DNA of 64,000 nucleotides from Erwinia oleae (GTDB taxonomy: Bacteria > Pseudomonadota > Gammaproteobacteria > Enterobacterales > Enterobacteriaceae). The notes beneath the pieces were generated by a model. The model saw only the letters and a program-made list of their open reading frames with translations. It was not told the origin of the DNA and ran no database searches. Each line of letters starts with the position of its first letter. Positions within the stretch are counted from its first letter, which is position 1. Location of the stretch: assembly GCF_000770305.1 (NCBI RefSeq), contig NZ_JNVB01000024.1:23448-87447 (forward strand), written 5' to 3'. Below, piece by piece: positions 33,264-42,147 of the stretch. A program made the position numbers and the translations under genes.

Positions 33264-33380
33264 ATGCTGGCGTTTTCCGGGCTTGTTAACCTGGCGATTG
33301 CGATTTTATTCAGGACAGAGTGGCCCGCTTGCTCACCGGCGGGCGTTTTATGCTGGAAAAAACAGTTTTTTCCCTATTAG
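33264..33380 (+). CDS. Possible small membrane peptide, 38 aa
   Basis: ATG 33264 opens a 38-codon frame with a hydrophobic first half (MLAFSGLVNLAIAILF) and a short polar tail with two cysteines. The frame extends upstream through more hydrophobic codons to an ATC, where a start would give a more typical MKFFSLLFL-like beginning if the codon were ATG. No good ribosome site. Could be a decayed or chance frame. Confidence 0.25.
   Translation: MLAFSGLVNLAIAILFRTEWPACSPAGVLCWKKQFFPY
33356..33374. terminator. Symmetric hairpin downstream of the extensin-like gene
   Basis: GGAAAAAA-CAG-TTTTTTCC, perfect 8-bp arms. It could end transcription of the extensin-like gene (minus strand), whose stop lies about 60 bp away. 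The stem is AT-rich, so the call is uncertain. Confidence 0.35.
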
Positions 33381-33434
33381 CCGCTGACTCAGGTGCCAAC
33401 AGGCGGCCTGTTATTTGAAACCCTGCTGAATGCC

Positions 33435-34133
33435 TTATCGACAAATACCAAAACCTTGCATACCAAGGTGAAAATGACCGGCATGCGCAGCGTTATAATC
33501 AGGCCCCAGCGCATTACCGTAATAGCGACAGCTTTGTTGAAATATCTGTTTGAGCCAGGGCGAGGCGGCATTTGTCGCAGCCCAGGCACCCGCGACGCTG
33601 ATACGTCTGCCGTTGTTCAGTTGAAATGCCGTGACGTCCAGCGCATCGGCCGTGGCATGCTCACTCAGCCTGCCCTGCGCGCGGTGGTAAATATTACGAC
33701 AGGCGTAGCTCCCCACATGATCGATACGCGCTAACGGCGAGCCCATTTCGCTTGCCGCCAACGGTTTAACCACCTGCGTGACATACATCGCTGAACTCAA
33801 TGCTAACGGACAACTTGCCAGGAAACTGGTGCTCAGGCGTACTTCGCCAAAGCTGACCACCCGCACGGGCGATGAAAGCGGGCAGTTGCCGTCTACAGAG
33901 CCGGCTTCTGTAAAGCGAATAGCGCCTGCTTTCTGCGCGCGTTGCAATACCGCAATGCAGGCAGCCGGATCGCCAGAAAGCCGCTTAAGTTTGTATCGTG
34001 TAATAAATGAAGGCGCGTCGGTTACATTGAGCGGCAGGAAGGGATTCCAGGCTGCGGGCAAATAGCGTTGCAGCACCGGCGTAATGGCTACGCCAAAGAG
34101 GATCAGAACGCCAATCGTTATCAAAAATTTCAT
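33435..34133 (-). CDS. Extensin-like C-terminal domain protein (exported)
   Basis: A 232-residue protein with an N-terminal membrane anchor or uncleaved signal (about 2-22). The remainder matches the bacterial extensin-like C-terminal family. Conserved cysteines form likely disulfides (CIAVL, NCPL, SCPLA, SYACR, SCRYYG, GICR). The segment RLSEHATADALDVTAFQLNNG and the end HAGHFHLGMQG carry the metal-ligand-like His/Asp pattern shared with the D-alanyl carboxypeptidase fold. A role in the cell wall is plausible but unproven. Confidence 0.82.
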   Translation of the reverse strand: MKFLITIGVLILFGVAITPVLQRYLPAAWNPFLPLNVTDAPSFITRYKLKRLSGDPAACIAVLQRAQKAGAIRFTEAGSVDGNCPLSSPVRVVSFGEVRLSTSFLASCPLALSSAMYVTQVVKPLAASEMGSPLARIDHVGSYACRNIYHRAQGRLSEHATADALDVTAFQLNNGRRISVAGAWAATNAASPWLKQIFQQSCRYYGNALGPDYNAAHAGHFHLGMQGFGICR

Positions 34134-34376
34134 CTGTGATGGATCTCCCTCCAGGCGGCTGATTCAAAAAGCTTAGCGGTGTTTTTGCGCAATCGAGCCG
34201 GTTCTACCTAACTTTACCTGTATCCGCTCTACATTTGCGTTAAGCTTTGCGCCTGAAAAACGCGTTGAGCGGCAAGTCGCGGGAACTGACTCCCGTCTTC
34301 GCTCACTGCCTTTAATCTCATTAAATAAAAGCCTTCAGAGCTTAAACAACATCACGTAAAGGACGGATAACTCGTA

Positions 34377-35771
34377 ATGGTTGACCAGTTAAATAAAACG
34401 CCTTTGGCGGAGGAGAAGCCGGAGGAGCTTCGGCGAAACCTGCACAATCGTCACATCCAGCTCATTGCTATCGGCGGCGCTATTGGCACCGGCCTGTTTA
34501 TGGGTTCAGGGAAGACCATCAGTCTGGCCGGCCCTTCAATCATATTTGTCTATATGATTATCGGCTTTATGCTGTTTTTCGTTATGCGCGCCATGGGCGA
34601 GCTGCTGCTTTCAAACCTGGAATATAAATCATTCAGCGACTTTGCCGCCGACCTGCTGGGACCCTGGGCAGGCTACTTTACCGGCTGGACCTACTGGTTT
34701 TGTTGGGTGGTGACCGGCATTGCCGACGTGGTTGCCATCAGCGCCTATTTTCAGCTCTGGTTTCCCGACTTTTCCATCTGGATGAGCGCCCTGCTCTGCG
34801 TCGTCGTTTTCCTGACGCTGAATATCGCGACGGTGAAATTATTTGGCGAAATGGAGTTCTGGTTCGCCATCATCAAAATCATCGCCATTATCGCGCTGAT
34901 TGCGGTGGGTATTGTCCTGGTTGCCATGCATTTCCCTTCGCCCGGCGGTGGTACCGCTGCGCTGAGTAATATCTGGAGTCATGGCGGGATGTTCCCCAAA
35001 GGCCTGAGCGGCTTTTTTGCGGGCTTTCAGATAGCGGTATTCGCCTTTGTCGGTATCGAACTGGTCGGCACCGCAGCCGCAGAAACGCACGATCCGAAAA
35101 CCGTGTTGCCGCGTGCCATTAACGCGATACCGCTACGCATTATTATGTTTTACGTTCTGTCGCTGCTGGTGATTATGGCGGTAACGCCGTGGGACCAGGT
35201 TGTCGCCGATCGCAGTCCGTTCGTTGAGATGTTTGTATTGATCGGTCTGCCCGCTGCCGCCAGTATCGTCAACTTTGTGGTGCTGACTTCAGCGGCTTCA
35301 TCTGCCAACAGCGGTATTTTTTCAACCAGCCGTATGCTGTATGGTCTGGCGCAACAGGGCGTGGCGCATCGCCGTTTTGGTCTTTTGTCAGGGCGCGCAG
35401 TGCCCACAACCGGCCTGTTTTTCTCCTGTTTTTGTCTGCTTGCCGGCGTGGCGCTGATCTATCTGATCCCCAACGTGATGACGGTGTTTACGCTGGTCAC
35501 CACCGTGTCGGCCATACTCTTTATGTTTGTATGGACGATCATTCTTTTCTCCTACCTGGCGTGGCGGAAGCAGCGCCCGCAGCAGCACATAGAGTCCACC
35601 TACAAAATGCCGGCTGGAATAATTATGTGCTGGGTTTGCATAGCTTTTTTTGCTTTTGTGCTGGTGTTGTTGACGCTACAAGAGGATACACGACAGGCGC
35701 TGATGGTTACGCCGCTATGGTTTGTAATGCTGAGTATTGGCTGGTGGCTGCGAAAGCGTAAAAAAGGATAA
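34377..35771 (+). CDS. cycA: D-serine/D-alanine/glycine:H+ symporter
   Basis: Inner-membrane amino acid permease of the APC family, 464 residues, about 12 helices. The N-terminus LRRNLHNRHIQLIAIGGAIGTGLFMGSGKTIS is the CycA substrate loop, and near-identity to CycA runs through EYKSFSDFAADLLGPWAGYFTGWTYWFCWVV. An AAAGGA lies 13 bases before the ATG, a little far. No operon partners; a large inverted repeat follows the stop. Confidence 0.95.
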   Translation: MVDQLNKTPLAEEKPEELRRNLHNRHIQLIAIGGAIGTGLFMGSGKTISLAGPSIIFVYMIIGFMLFFVMRAMGELLLSNLEYKSFSDFAADLLGPWAGYFTGWTYWFCWVVTGIADVVAISAYFQLWFPDFSIWMSALLCVVVFLTLNIATVKLFGEMEFWFAIIKIIAIIALIAVGIVLVAMHFPSPGGGTAALSNIWSHGGMFPKGLSGFFAGFQIAVFAFVGIELVGTAAAETHDPKTVLPRAINAIPLRIIMFYVLSLLVIMAVTPWDQVVADRSPFVEMFVLIGLPAAASIVNFVVLTSAASSANSGIFSTSRMLYGLAQQGVAHRRFGLLSGRAVPTTGLFFSCFCLLAGVALIYLIPNVMTVFTLVTTVSAILFMFVWTIILFSYLAWRKQRPQQHIESTYKMPAGIIMCWVCIAFFAFVLVLLTLQEDTRQALMVTPLWFVMLSIGWWLRKRKKG

Positions 35772-35782
35772 CCGAAGCCGTT

Positions 35783-35820
35783 CGGCGACGGGATGACGTT
35801 ATATCAGCGTCCCGTCGCCG
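35783..35820. repeat. 11-bp-arm inverted repeat after cycA
   Basis: CGGCGACGGGA and TCCCGTCGCCG, perfect arms separated by 16 bases, lie between convergent cycA and the KGG protein gene. There is no U-tract on either strand, so it is a strong hairpin that may protect 3' ends or act as an atypical terminator. Confidence 0.55.
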
Positions 35821-35842
35821 CCGGATAAAAATACGTTCAGCG

Positions 35843-36022
35843 TTATTCTGCGGTCTCCCGATTTCCACGGCTGTTGCGTCCCCCTTTCACTCCGGCTTCT
35901 GAAGCCCGTTGAGGATCGTTTTTGAAGTTCCCCCCGCTGACTTTGCCACCTTTACGTCCCGCTTCTGACGCTCTTTTTCGGTCTTCAGCGAAATTTCCAG
36001 ATCCACCACGATGTTCTGCCAT
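35843..36022 (-). CDS. KGG-repeat stress protein (YciG/conidiation-10 type), 59 aa
   Basis: Starts at ATG 36022 with GGAGGTGAGAA immediately upstream, a very strong ribosome site. The product is small and hydrophilic, with two repeats of the pattern GNF..DP.RASEAG.KGG (GNFAEDRKRASEAGRKGG and GNFKNDPQRASEAGVKGG). Proteins of this family are often induced in stationary phase or stress; molecular role unknown. It is convergent with cycA. Confidence 0.88.
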   Translation of the reverse strand: MAEHRGGSGNFAEDRKRASEAGRKGGKVSGGNFKNDPQRASEAGVKGGRNSRGNRETAE

Positions 36023-36282
36023 TTCTCACCTCCAAATCGTTAAACGGTTAAGTGCCAATAGGTATCACTGAGTTTACCTGCGTTCGCGTTCAGAATTTTA
36101 TTTCCCTGACGCATTGTTAAGCATAGATGACTGAGATAAAGCGCGCGTAATTTAATCTATCACGCGTAAAAACGCTGTTTTTTTAGTGGTAATGATTTTT
36201 TTAACCTGCTGTTAAGACTCTTTTTTTGTTGGGTATGAAACACCTGGCCACAGCGCAGACACGGCAGAGTCACACCGATCTT

Positions 36283-36292
36283 CTATACTTAA
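36283..36292 (+). promoter_or_regulatory. RpoS-type promoter -10 element
   Basis: CTATACTTAA matches the sigma-S extended -10 consensus. It lies 42 bases before the start of the 36-residue protein gene, giving a leader of about 35 nt. No good -35 is seen, as is usual for such promoters. Confidence 0.6.
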
Positions 36293-36333
36293 TCAGTGAA
36301 ACATTCATCAACCACAATGATAAGGAGCGTGCT

Positions 36334-36444
36334 ATGGCTGAATCAGAAAAGCGTCCAATCGCGAAGGATGACCCGCGGAATGCGCCTGAATCAGGTGATA
36401 AAATGCCCTCTGATAATTCGCAAAAGTCCCCAAAAAAATCGTAA
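36334..36444 (+). CDS. Small hydrophilic protein, 36 aa, likely stress-induced
   Basis: ATG 36334 follows AAGGAG with an ideal 7-base spacing. The product is lysine-, proline- and serine-rich, with no hydrophobic segment (MAESEKRPIAKDDPRNAPE at the start, KSPKKS at the end), so probably disordered. It is preceded by an RpoS-type -10 and followed 4 bases after the stop by a terminator, making a self-contained unit just before wrbA. Family not recognised. Confidence 0.75.
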   Translation: MAESEKRPIAKDDPRNAPESGDKMPSDNSQKSPKKS

Positions 36445-36448
36445 CTGA

Positions 36449-36479
36449 ACGGCTGTGCACGCAGGTGCCAGCCGTTTTT
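36449..36479 (+). terminator. Terminator of the 36-aa protein gene
   Basis: Stem ACGGCTG / CAGCCGT with a 13-nt loop, then TTTTTG. Confidence 0.8.
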
Positions 36480-36515
36480 GCGTATATTTAAAACCTATTT
36501 TCAAGGAGAGAGACG

Positions 36516-37115
36516 GTGGCACGAATTTTAGTTCTTTATTACTCCATGTACGGCCATATCGAGACAATGGCGCAGGCCGTGGCCGAAGGCGCAAAAGGCG
36601 TTGAGGGCGTAGACGTCACCATTAAACGCGTCCCGGAAACAATGGACGCCGAACGATTTGCCCAGGTGGGCGGCAAAACCGATCAGTCGGCGGAGATTGC
36701 GACCACGGAAGAGCTGCCGCAGTACGATGCGATCATAATCGGTACACCAACCCGCTTCGGTAACATGGCAGGACAGATGCGTACTTTTCTCGATCGCACC
36801 GGCGGGCTCTGGGCTTCCGGCGCGCTGCAAGGGAAACTGGCCAGCGTATTTTCTTCTACCGGCACCGGTGGCGGTCAGGAGCATACCATCTCTTCCACCT
36901 GGACCACCCTCGCCCATCACGGCATGGTGATTGTGCCCATTGGCTACGGTGCAAAAGAGCTTTTTGATATTTCGCAGGTGCGCGGCGGCACGCCCTATGG
37001 TGCGACCACGCTTGCAGGGGGCGATGGTTCCCGGCAGCCCAGCGAGGCCGAATTAAATATTGCCCGTTATCAGGGACAACTGGTCGCTGGTCTGGCCGTT
37101 AAACTCAATGGATAA
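36516..37115 (+). CDS. wrbA: NAD(P)H:quinone oxidoreductase WrbA
   Basis: Flavodoxin-like FMN enzyme, 199 residues, that reduces quinones by two electrons and limits redox stress. The FMN phosphate loop is [10 protein letters not shown] (about 7-16). [18 protein letters not shown] and [14 protein letters not shown] are the other FMN-binding loops. The start is GTG 36516 with AAGGAG upstream. yccJ follows 18 bases after the stop, as in E. coli. Confidence 0.97.
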   Translation: MARILVLYYSMYGHIETMAQAVAEGAKGVEGVDVTIKRVPETMDAERFAQVGGKTDQSAEIATTEELPQYDAIIIGTPTRFGNMAGQMRTFLDRTGGLWASGALQGKLASVFSSTGTGGGQEHTISSTWTTLAHHGMVIVPIGYGAKELFDISQVRGGTPYGATTLAGGDGSRQPSEAELNIARYQGQLVAGLAVKLNG

Positions 37116-37133
37116 ACTCATCAGGAGAATATT

Positions 37134-37364
37134 ATGGCAACGCAACAATCTAAAGAGCATCGTGTAGGAGAGTGGGCAAGCCTGCGCGCAACGTCCCCGG
37201 AAATTGCTGAGGCCATTTTTGAAGTGGCGGATTATGATGAAAAGCTTGCCGAAGAAATTTGGGAGCAACAGGGCAGCGATGATGTGCTGATCCGCGCCTT
37301 TGAAAAAACGGACGCCAACGAGCTGACCTGGGACAACAAGGTCGTCGAACGTAAAAACGTTTAA
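37134..37364 (+). CDS. yccJ: YccJ family protein
   Basis: A 76-residue acidic protein, [19 protein letters not shown] through to KVVERKNV, the YccJ pattern and length. It forms an operon with wrbA; RBS AGGAGAAT. In E. coli it accompanies wrbA in stationary phase; its molecular role is unknown. Confidence 0.95.
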   Translation: MATQQSKEHRVGEWASLRATSPEIAEAIFEVADYDEKLAEEIWEQQGSDDVLIRAFEKTDANELTWDNKVVERKNV

Positions 37365-37380
37365 TTGTCCGGATTAAAAT

Positions 37381-37405
37381 AAGGCGGGTCTACCCGCCTT
37401 TTTTC
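37381..37405 (+). terminator. Terminator of wrbA-yccJ
   Basis: AAGGCGGGT-CT-ACCCGCCTT followed by TTTTC, a 9-bp stem. Confidence 0.92.
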
Positions 37406-37528
37406 TTTTTATGCATACAGATAATTCTCCTTTCAACATAGTTACGTTGAGTAATCAGCGCTCCTTTTACTACGCTTACCCACGTCAAAGCCCACAACCG
37501 GGCAGAAAACAGTGAAAGGAGCGCAACA

Positions 37529-38899
37529 ATGTCTTACCAGACCATTAATCCCGCCAGTAATAAACTGATCAAGTCCTGGCCCGCACACAGCGCTCAACAG
37601 GTTGGGCAGGCATTAACCGCTGCTGATAATCTTTTCCATTCGGCGTGGTCGAAAGGCCCGATACAGCCACGCCTTCAGGTTCTGAAGAAGATGGCCGACC
37701 TGATCGACAGCCGGGTTGAAGAGCTGGCGAAAGTTGCCAGCACCGAAATGGGTAAACTGATTGCCCAGAGCCGCAGCGAAGTGAAGCTGTGCGCGCAGAT
37801 CGCCCGCTACTATGCGGAAAACGCCGGGCGCTTCCTGGCCCCGACAAAATATCCCACCGATCTGGGCGAAGCCTGGGTTGAGAATCATCCGATTGGCGTG
37901 CTGGTGGCCGTCGAACCGTGGAATTTCCCGTACTACCAGCTCATGCGTGTGCTGGCGCCAAATCTGGCGGCGGGCAACCCGGTGCTGGCGAAGCATGCAG
38001 CTAACGTCCCACACTGCGCAACGCTGTTTGAAGCGCTGGTAAAAGAAGCGGGCGCGCCGGAGGGGGCATGGACAAACCTGTTCGTCAGTAACGAGCAAAT
38101 TGCTGACCTGATCGCAGACGATCGCGTCAAAGGCGCGGCCCTGACCGGCTCAGAGCGTGCCGGGAGCGCCGTCGCGCAGCAGGCAGGAAAATACCTGAAA
38201 AAAACCACGCTGGAACTGGGCGGTAACGATGTCTTTATGGTGCTGGACGATTGCGATCTCGATAAAGCCGTTGCGGCTGGCGTCGGCGCGCGCCTGAGCA
38301 ACTGTGGACAGGTCTGCACCGCAGCGAAACGCTTTATTATTCATGAAAAAGTGGCCGATGCCTTTCTGGAAAAATTCACCCAGGCATTTCGTGAAGTAAA
38401 AATCGGCGATCCCCTGGATGAAAGCACGACGCTCGGCCCGCTCTCTTCCGCTTCCGCGCGCGATACGCTGGTTAAACAGGTGGATGAAGCCGTTGCCAGG
38501 GGCGCGAAACTGCATCTCGGCGGAAAAGCCGTTGCGGGCGAAGGTTGCTTTTACGAACCCACTATTTTAACCGGCATCACTCACGATAATCCGGCATGGT
38601 TTGAAGAGTTCTTTGGCCCGGTAGCGCAGGTCTACGTAGTCAAAAATGATGATGACGCGGTGGCGCTGGCTAACGACTCACATTACGGCCTGGGCGGTGC
38701 GGTCTTCACCAATAACATTGAACGCGGTAAAACGCTCGCTTCCCGTATCGAAACCGGCATGGTTTATATCAACTCCGCCAGCAACACTGCGGCAGAACTG
38801 CCTTTCGGCGGCGTGAAACGTTCCGGGTACGGACGGGAGCTTTCTGATTTAGGCATTAAGGAATTTGTTAACCAGAAGCTGGTGGTTGTCAGCCAGTAA
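37529..38899 (+). CDS. NAD(P)-dependent succinate-semialdehyde/aldehyde dehydrogenase (Sad/GabD-like)
   Basis: Aldehyde dehydrogenase of 456 residues. Catalytic Cys263 lies in NCGQVCTAAKR and the general base Glu229 in TLELGGND. The cofactor-binding region PWNFPYYQLMRVLAP is intact. Overall pattern is closest to the NAD-linked succinate-semialdehyde group, so the probable reaction is succinate semialdehyde to succinate. Substrate identity is inferred. A monocistronic unit: AAGGAGCGCAACA before the ATG and a terminator after the stop. Confidence 0.88.
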   Translation: MSYQTINPASNKLIKSWPAHSAQQVGQALTAADNLFHSAWSKGPIQPRLQVLKKMADLIDSRVEELAKVASTEMGKLIAQSRSEVKLCAQIARYYAENAGRFLAPTKYPTDLGEAWVENHPIGVLVAVEPWNFPYYQLMRVLAPNLAAGNPVLAKHAANVPHCATLFEALVKEAGAPEGAWTNLFVSNEQIADLIADDRVKGAALTGSERAGSAVAQQAGKYLKKTTLELGGNDVFMVLDDCDLDKAVAAGVGARLSNCGQVCTAAKRFIIHEKVADAFLEKFTQAFREVKIGDPLDESTTLGPLSSASARDTLVKQVDEAVARGAKLHLGGKAVAGEGCFYEPTILTGITHDNPAWFEEFFGPVAQVYVVKNDDDAVALANDSHYGLGGAVFTNNIERGKTLASRIETGMVYINSASNTAAELPFGGVKRSGYGRELSDLGIKEFVNQKLVVVSQ

Positions 38900-38917
38900 A
38901 GGTTTATCGGAAACATA

Positions 38918-38945
38918 AAAAAGCCGACGTATTCGTCGGCTTTTT
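38918..38945. terminator. Terminator between the dehydrogenase and agp (bidirectional)
   Basis: AAAAAGCCGACG-TATT-CGTCGGCTTTTT. The symmetric A/T ends serve both convergent genes. Confidence 0.9.
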
Positions 38946-38964
38946 CTTTTTCATCTGCGCCTCA

Positions 38965-40488
38965 TCAGGATGATTTCTGCGCTGCCTGCGGCTGAGCGGT
39001 TTTATTCTTTTCAGCGTCCGCTTTGTCTTTTGCAGCCTTGTCGGCATCCGCTTTCTCTTTGGCTGCTTTATCTGCTGCCGCTTTGTCAGCAGCGGCTTTA
39101 TCAGCAGGGGCAGGCTCGGCGCTTTTCACTGCGTCGGCTGGCGCTGCATCGCCTGCGGGCGCTTTTGCCGCGTTGTCCTTCTGCTCTGTCGCCTCTTTCG
39201 CTGCTGGTTTAACGCTTTCAGCAACGTTAGCCGCCATTGGCGTGCCTTCAATCGCTTTGTTCAGCACCTGAGTAAACTGATCCCAGGAACAGAAACCGTT
39301 CGCATCGGTGGGGCAGCCGTTCATTTGTAGCGTGACGCGTTTTGGCGGCGTCTCCAGCGACAGCGGTGTGGCATCGCGCAACTGATCGCTGCTCTGGTAA
39401 ACATATTCAACCTTCACCAGTTCTTTATCATTTTTCTTATCGTGCCAGCGCTGAAACTGGATCATGCCGCCAATAGGCGTCCGCTCATTTTGATCCGGCA
39501 GCGTATAAGATTTGAAATCCAGCGCGGTCAGCAACGAGGCGATGTTTGAATCATGCCCGACCATCAGCGTCACTTTCGGCGCAGCGGCCTGATCTTCATC
39601 AACCAGCATGCTGCGGATATAGTCAACCAGCGGCGCTGCGACGTTACGCGCAACCTCTGGCGAGGTAAACAGCGTGTCCTGATAGGCATTTTTAATCGTC
39701 GACAGCTCTTTCCACTGTTCCGGGGTTTTGATTTGCCCCCACGCCACCTGATCCAGCGGCATGCCTTCATAATATTGCAACGTGAAGGCGTCAACCAGCG
39801 AGTTGCCCACCTTTAACGGCCCGGAAACGCCAGGCTCTTTGCCATTTTCTGCGCTGAATTGATTCTGTTTTTCACCAGACAGATCGCACTGCTTTTTGCC
39901 CTCGCATGCGGCGGCGCTCTTATAGTCGATAATCTTTTCCAGACGCTGGAAAGCAGGCTTCAGCGACTGCTTCTCGTCGGCGCTGTTCATAGCGGTCAGC
40001 GCTTTTTTGTTGAATTCTTCACTGCCGTCCGTCACGACCGGATTGAATACCGGATCCATTTCGCCCATCGCATCCTGATGCGTGACAGGCACGTCGCAGC
40101 CCGGGAAGGCGCCGGTAATAAAGAACTGCGCGGTTGCGACGGTGCGTTGCAGGCTGTTAGCGTAAGCGTAAACAGTATCGCTGCCCGGGCATTCGCCATC
40201 TTTGACCAGCCCCTGTTGGGCCAGCCATTCGCGCGTATAACGCCCCATATAGACTTCAAGCACGCCGCCTTTGGTGGTCAGTTGACCGCCCGGCACATCC
40301 CATTTCGGCCAGGCTTTTTTTGTTGACTGCGCCAGCACGCTCCCGTTATCAGCCAGCGGCGCGCGTAGGTTGTGGCGGCTCATCATTAAAACCTGCTCAA
40401 GCTGGTAATCACCCTCGGCGGCTGAGGCTGAAACCCCGGTAAGCGCCGAGCAAACCGCTAACGCGCAGAGACTAAGCTTTTTAATCAT
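38965..40488 (-). CDS. agp: Glucose-1-phosphatase (histidine acid phosphatase) with a charged C-terminal extension
   Basis: Periplasmic phosphatase that scavenges glucose from glucose-1-phosphate. Signal peptide about 1-23 ([10 protein letters not shown]). The catalytic RHNLRAP (Arg38, His39) matches the acid-phosphatase RHG motif in its Agp form, and the proton donor region is GHDSN (near 313). The protein is 507 residues against about 413 for E. coli Agp. The extra roughly 85 residues form a tail of repeated alanine, lysine and aspartate ([19 protein letters not shown] and similar), probably helical or disordered. The enzyme core appears intact. Confidence 0.93.
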   Translation of the reverse strand: MIKKLSLCALAVCSALTGVSASAAEGDYQLEQVLMMSRHNLRAPLADNGSVLAQSTKKAWPKWDVPGGQLTTKGGVLEVYMGRYTREWLAQQGLVKDGECPGSDTVYAYANSLQRTVATAQFFITGAFPGCDVPVTHQDAMGEMDPVFNPVVTDGSEEFNKKALTAMNSADEKQSLKPAFQRLEKIIDYKSAAACEGKKQCDLSGEKQNQFSAENGKEPGVSGPLKVGNSLVDAFTLQYYEGMPLDQVAWGQIKTPEQWKELSTIKNAYQDTLFTSPEVARNVAAPLVDYIRSMLVDEDQAAAPKVTLMVGHDSNIASLLTALDFKSYTLPDQNERTPIGGMIQFQRWHDKKNDKELVKVEYVYQSSDQLRDATPLSLETPPKRVTLQMNGCPTDANGFCSWDQFTQVLNKAIEGTPMAANVAESVKPAAKEATEQKDNAAKAPAGDAAPADAVKSAEPAPADKAAADKAAADKAAKEKADADKAAKDKADAEKNKTAQPQAAQKSS

Positions 40489-40746
40489 GTTTTTTTCCGT
40501 CGTTTATAGGTAAATGATCCGTGCGTGTGGAGCGTGCTGTTAAGAGGATAAGACAGCAACAAACTTCATAATACTCGTAACGCTATTCCAGAGAAAACGG
40601 ACCCGCTGCCCGTCATAGTGAGAATATAGCAGAGTATCGCTTTTACCGTTCTGACGCATCAGGAGATTGAAAAGGAAAGGGATATTTTAGGAGTGATTAA
40701 CAATCCTGCGGGCGGCGGGCCGCGCTGAGTGAAAGCCGGAAAGCAA

Positions 40747-40773
40747 AACGGGCCGGCAATTTGCCGACCCGTT
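40747..40773 (-). terminator. Terminator of the downstream tRNA-Ser copy
   Basis: AACGGG / CCCGTT outer stem enclosing CGGCAA / TTGCCG, then TTTTGCTTT on the minus strand. Confidence 0.8.
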
Positions 40774-40781
40774 AAATGTGC

Positions 40782-40869
<88 letters not shown>

Positions 40870-41049
40870 GCACTTTTATCAGCAACAGGACGGTTTAACG
40901 CGTCAGGCAACTGATGGCGCGCAGTATAAAGTAACACGACAGCTTTGCCAAGCACGATTTTGCTTACTTTGTTGAATTTATGCGCTTTTATATGATTTTT
41001 TACAGCAAGGCATGTATGGAGAGAATGTTGGATTAATTGCAGAAAGCAA

Positions 41050-41076
41050 AACGGGCCAGCACGCTGCTGACCCGTT
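41050..41076 (-). terminator. Terminator of the upstream tRNA-Ser copy
   Basis: The outer AACGGG / CCCGTT stem is the same as at 40747 but with a different inner stem (CAGCA / TGCTG), then TTTTGCTTT on the minus strand. Confidence 0.75.
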
Positions 41077-41084
41077 AAATTTGA

Positions 41085-41172
<88 letters not shown>

Positions 41173-41390
41173 GCAATGAGGCGCACTATAAACAATCCAC
41201 CCCAATCATGTAAAGCAAGTTTTGTCTCAACCGCCTGAAAAAACGTCAACTCTGTTTCATTTGGCGCTATTTTCACCACACGGAGCAAGGAAGCGGCAAC
41301 CTGCGGCGTAAAGAAGGGTAAAACGCCTTCCCCTCCCGCGCTCCGCTCCTTATTCTCAACGCTGATTTAATGACCCTGAGAGGCATTTAT

Positions 41391-42047
41391 ATGGATCGCA
41401 TTGTTACTGGCGCACGCGAGCGCTCGTTAATCTCTACGCACAAGGTTTTGCGCAATACCTACTTCCTGCTGGGCCTGACGCTGGCGTTTTCTGCCGTAAC
41501 GGCAACGCTGAGCACCGTCTTTGCTCTGCCCGCTCCCGGCCTGCTGCTGATGCTTGCCGGTTTTTACGGATTGATGTTTCTGACCTATCGCCTGGCTGAC
41601 AGTCCGGCAGGCATTCTTGCTGCTTTCGCCTTCACCGGTTTTCTGGGCTACAGCCTGGGCCCGATGCTGAACGCGCTGCTGTCTGCGGGCATGGGCGACG
41701 TCATCGGGCTGGCGCTGGGCGGCACCGCGCTGGTGTTCTTCTGCTGCTCGGCCTACGTGCTGACGACCCGTAAAGACATGTCTTTCCTCGGCGGCATGAT
41801 GATGGCCGGTTTTGTGGTGCTGCTGGTCGCGGTGGTGGCTAACCTGTTCTTACACATACCTGCGCTGCATCTGGCGATCAGCGTGATGTTCGTGCTGTTC
41901 TCTTCCGGTGCGATCCTGTGGGAAACCAGCAACATTATCCACGGCGGCGAAACCAACTACATTCGTGCTACGGTCAGCCTGTACGTCTCCCTTTATAATA
42001 TATTTGTCAGCCTGCTAAGCATCTTCGGTCTGTCACGTAATAACTGA
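41391..42047 (+). CDS. yccA: YccA, BAX-inhibitor-1 family membrane protein (FtsH modulator)
   Basis: Inner-membrane protein of 218 residues with seven helices, [13 protein letters not shown] then [46 protein letters not shown] is the conserved BI-1 C-terminal block. In E. coli YccA is a substrate and inhibitor of the FtsH protease. Start ATG 41391 has GAGAGG upstream; the ORF's earlier ATG has no support. Confidence 0.95.
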   Translation: MDRIVTGARERSLISTHKVLRNTYFLLGLTLAFSAVTATLSTVFALPAPGLLLMLAGFYGLMFLTYRLADSPAGILAAFAFTGFLGYSLGPMLNALLSAGMGDVIGLALGGTALVFFCCSAYVLTTRKDMSFLGGMMMAGFVVLLVAVVANLFLHIPALHLAISVMFVLFSSGAILWETSNIIHGGETNYIRATVSLYVSLYNIFVSLLSIFGLSRNN

Positions 42048-42064
42048 TTGCCTCAGCAAAACAT

Positions 42065-42094
42065 AAAGCCCCGCCATGCGGGGCTTTGTTTTTT
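42065..42094 (+). terminator. Terminator of yccA
   Basis: AAAGCCCCGC-CAT-GCGGGGCTTT then GTTTTTT. Confidence 0.92.
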
Positions 42095-42147
42095 GCAGCA
42101 GGAAATTTTGATAAACTTGCGGATGATTTCAATGCAGGAGAAAGACG

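Larger units (their letters stand above)
32344..33434. other. 1.1-kb AT-rich gap with no convincing gene
   Basis: Low-GC sequence between sdiA and the extensin-like gene. It has A- and T-rich tracts near 32600-32820 and several short frames lacking ribosome sites. A GC-rich stem (GCCCGC / GCGGGC, 33321-33342) and a symmetric hairpin (33356-33374) occur near its right end. It may contain remnants of lost genes plus the sdiA promoter. Confidence 0.5.
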
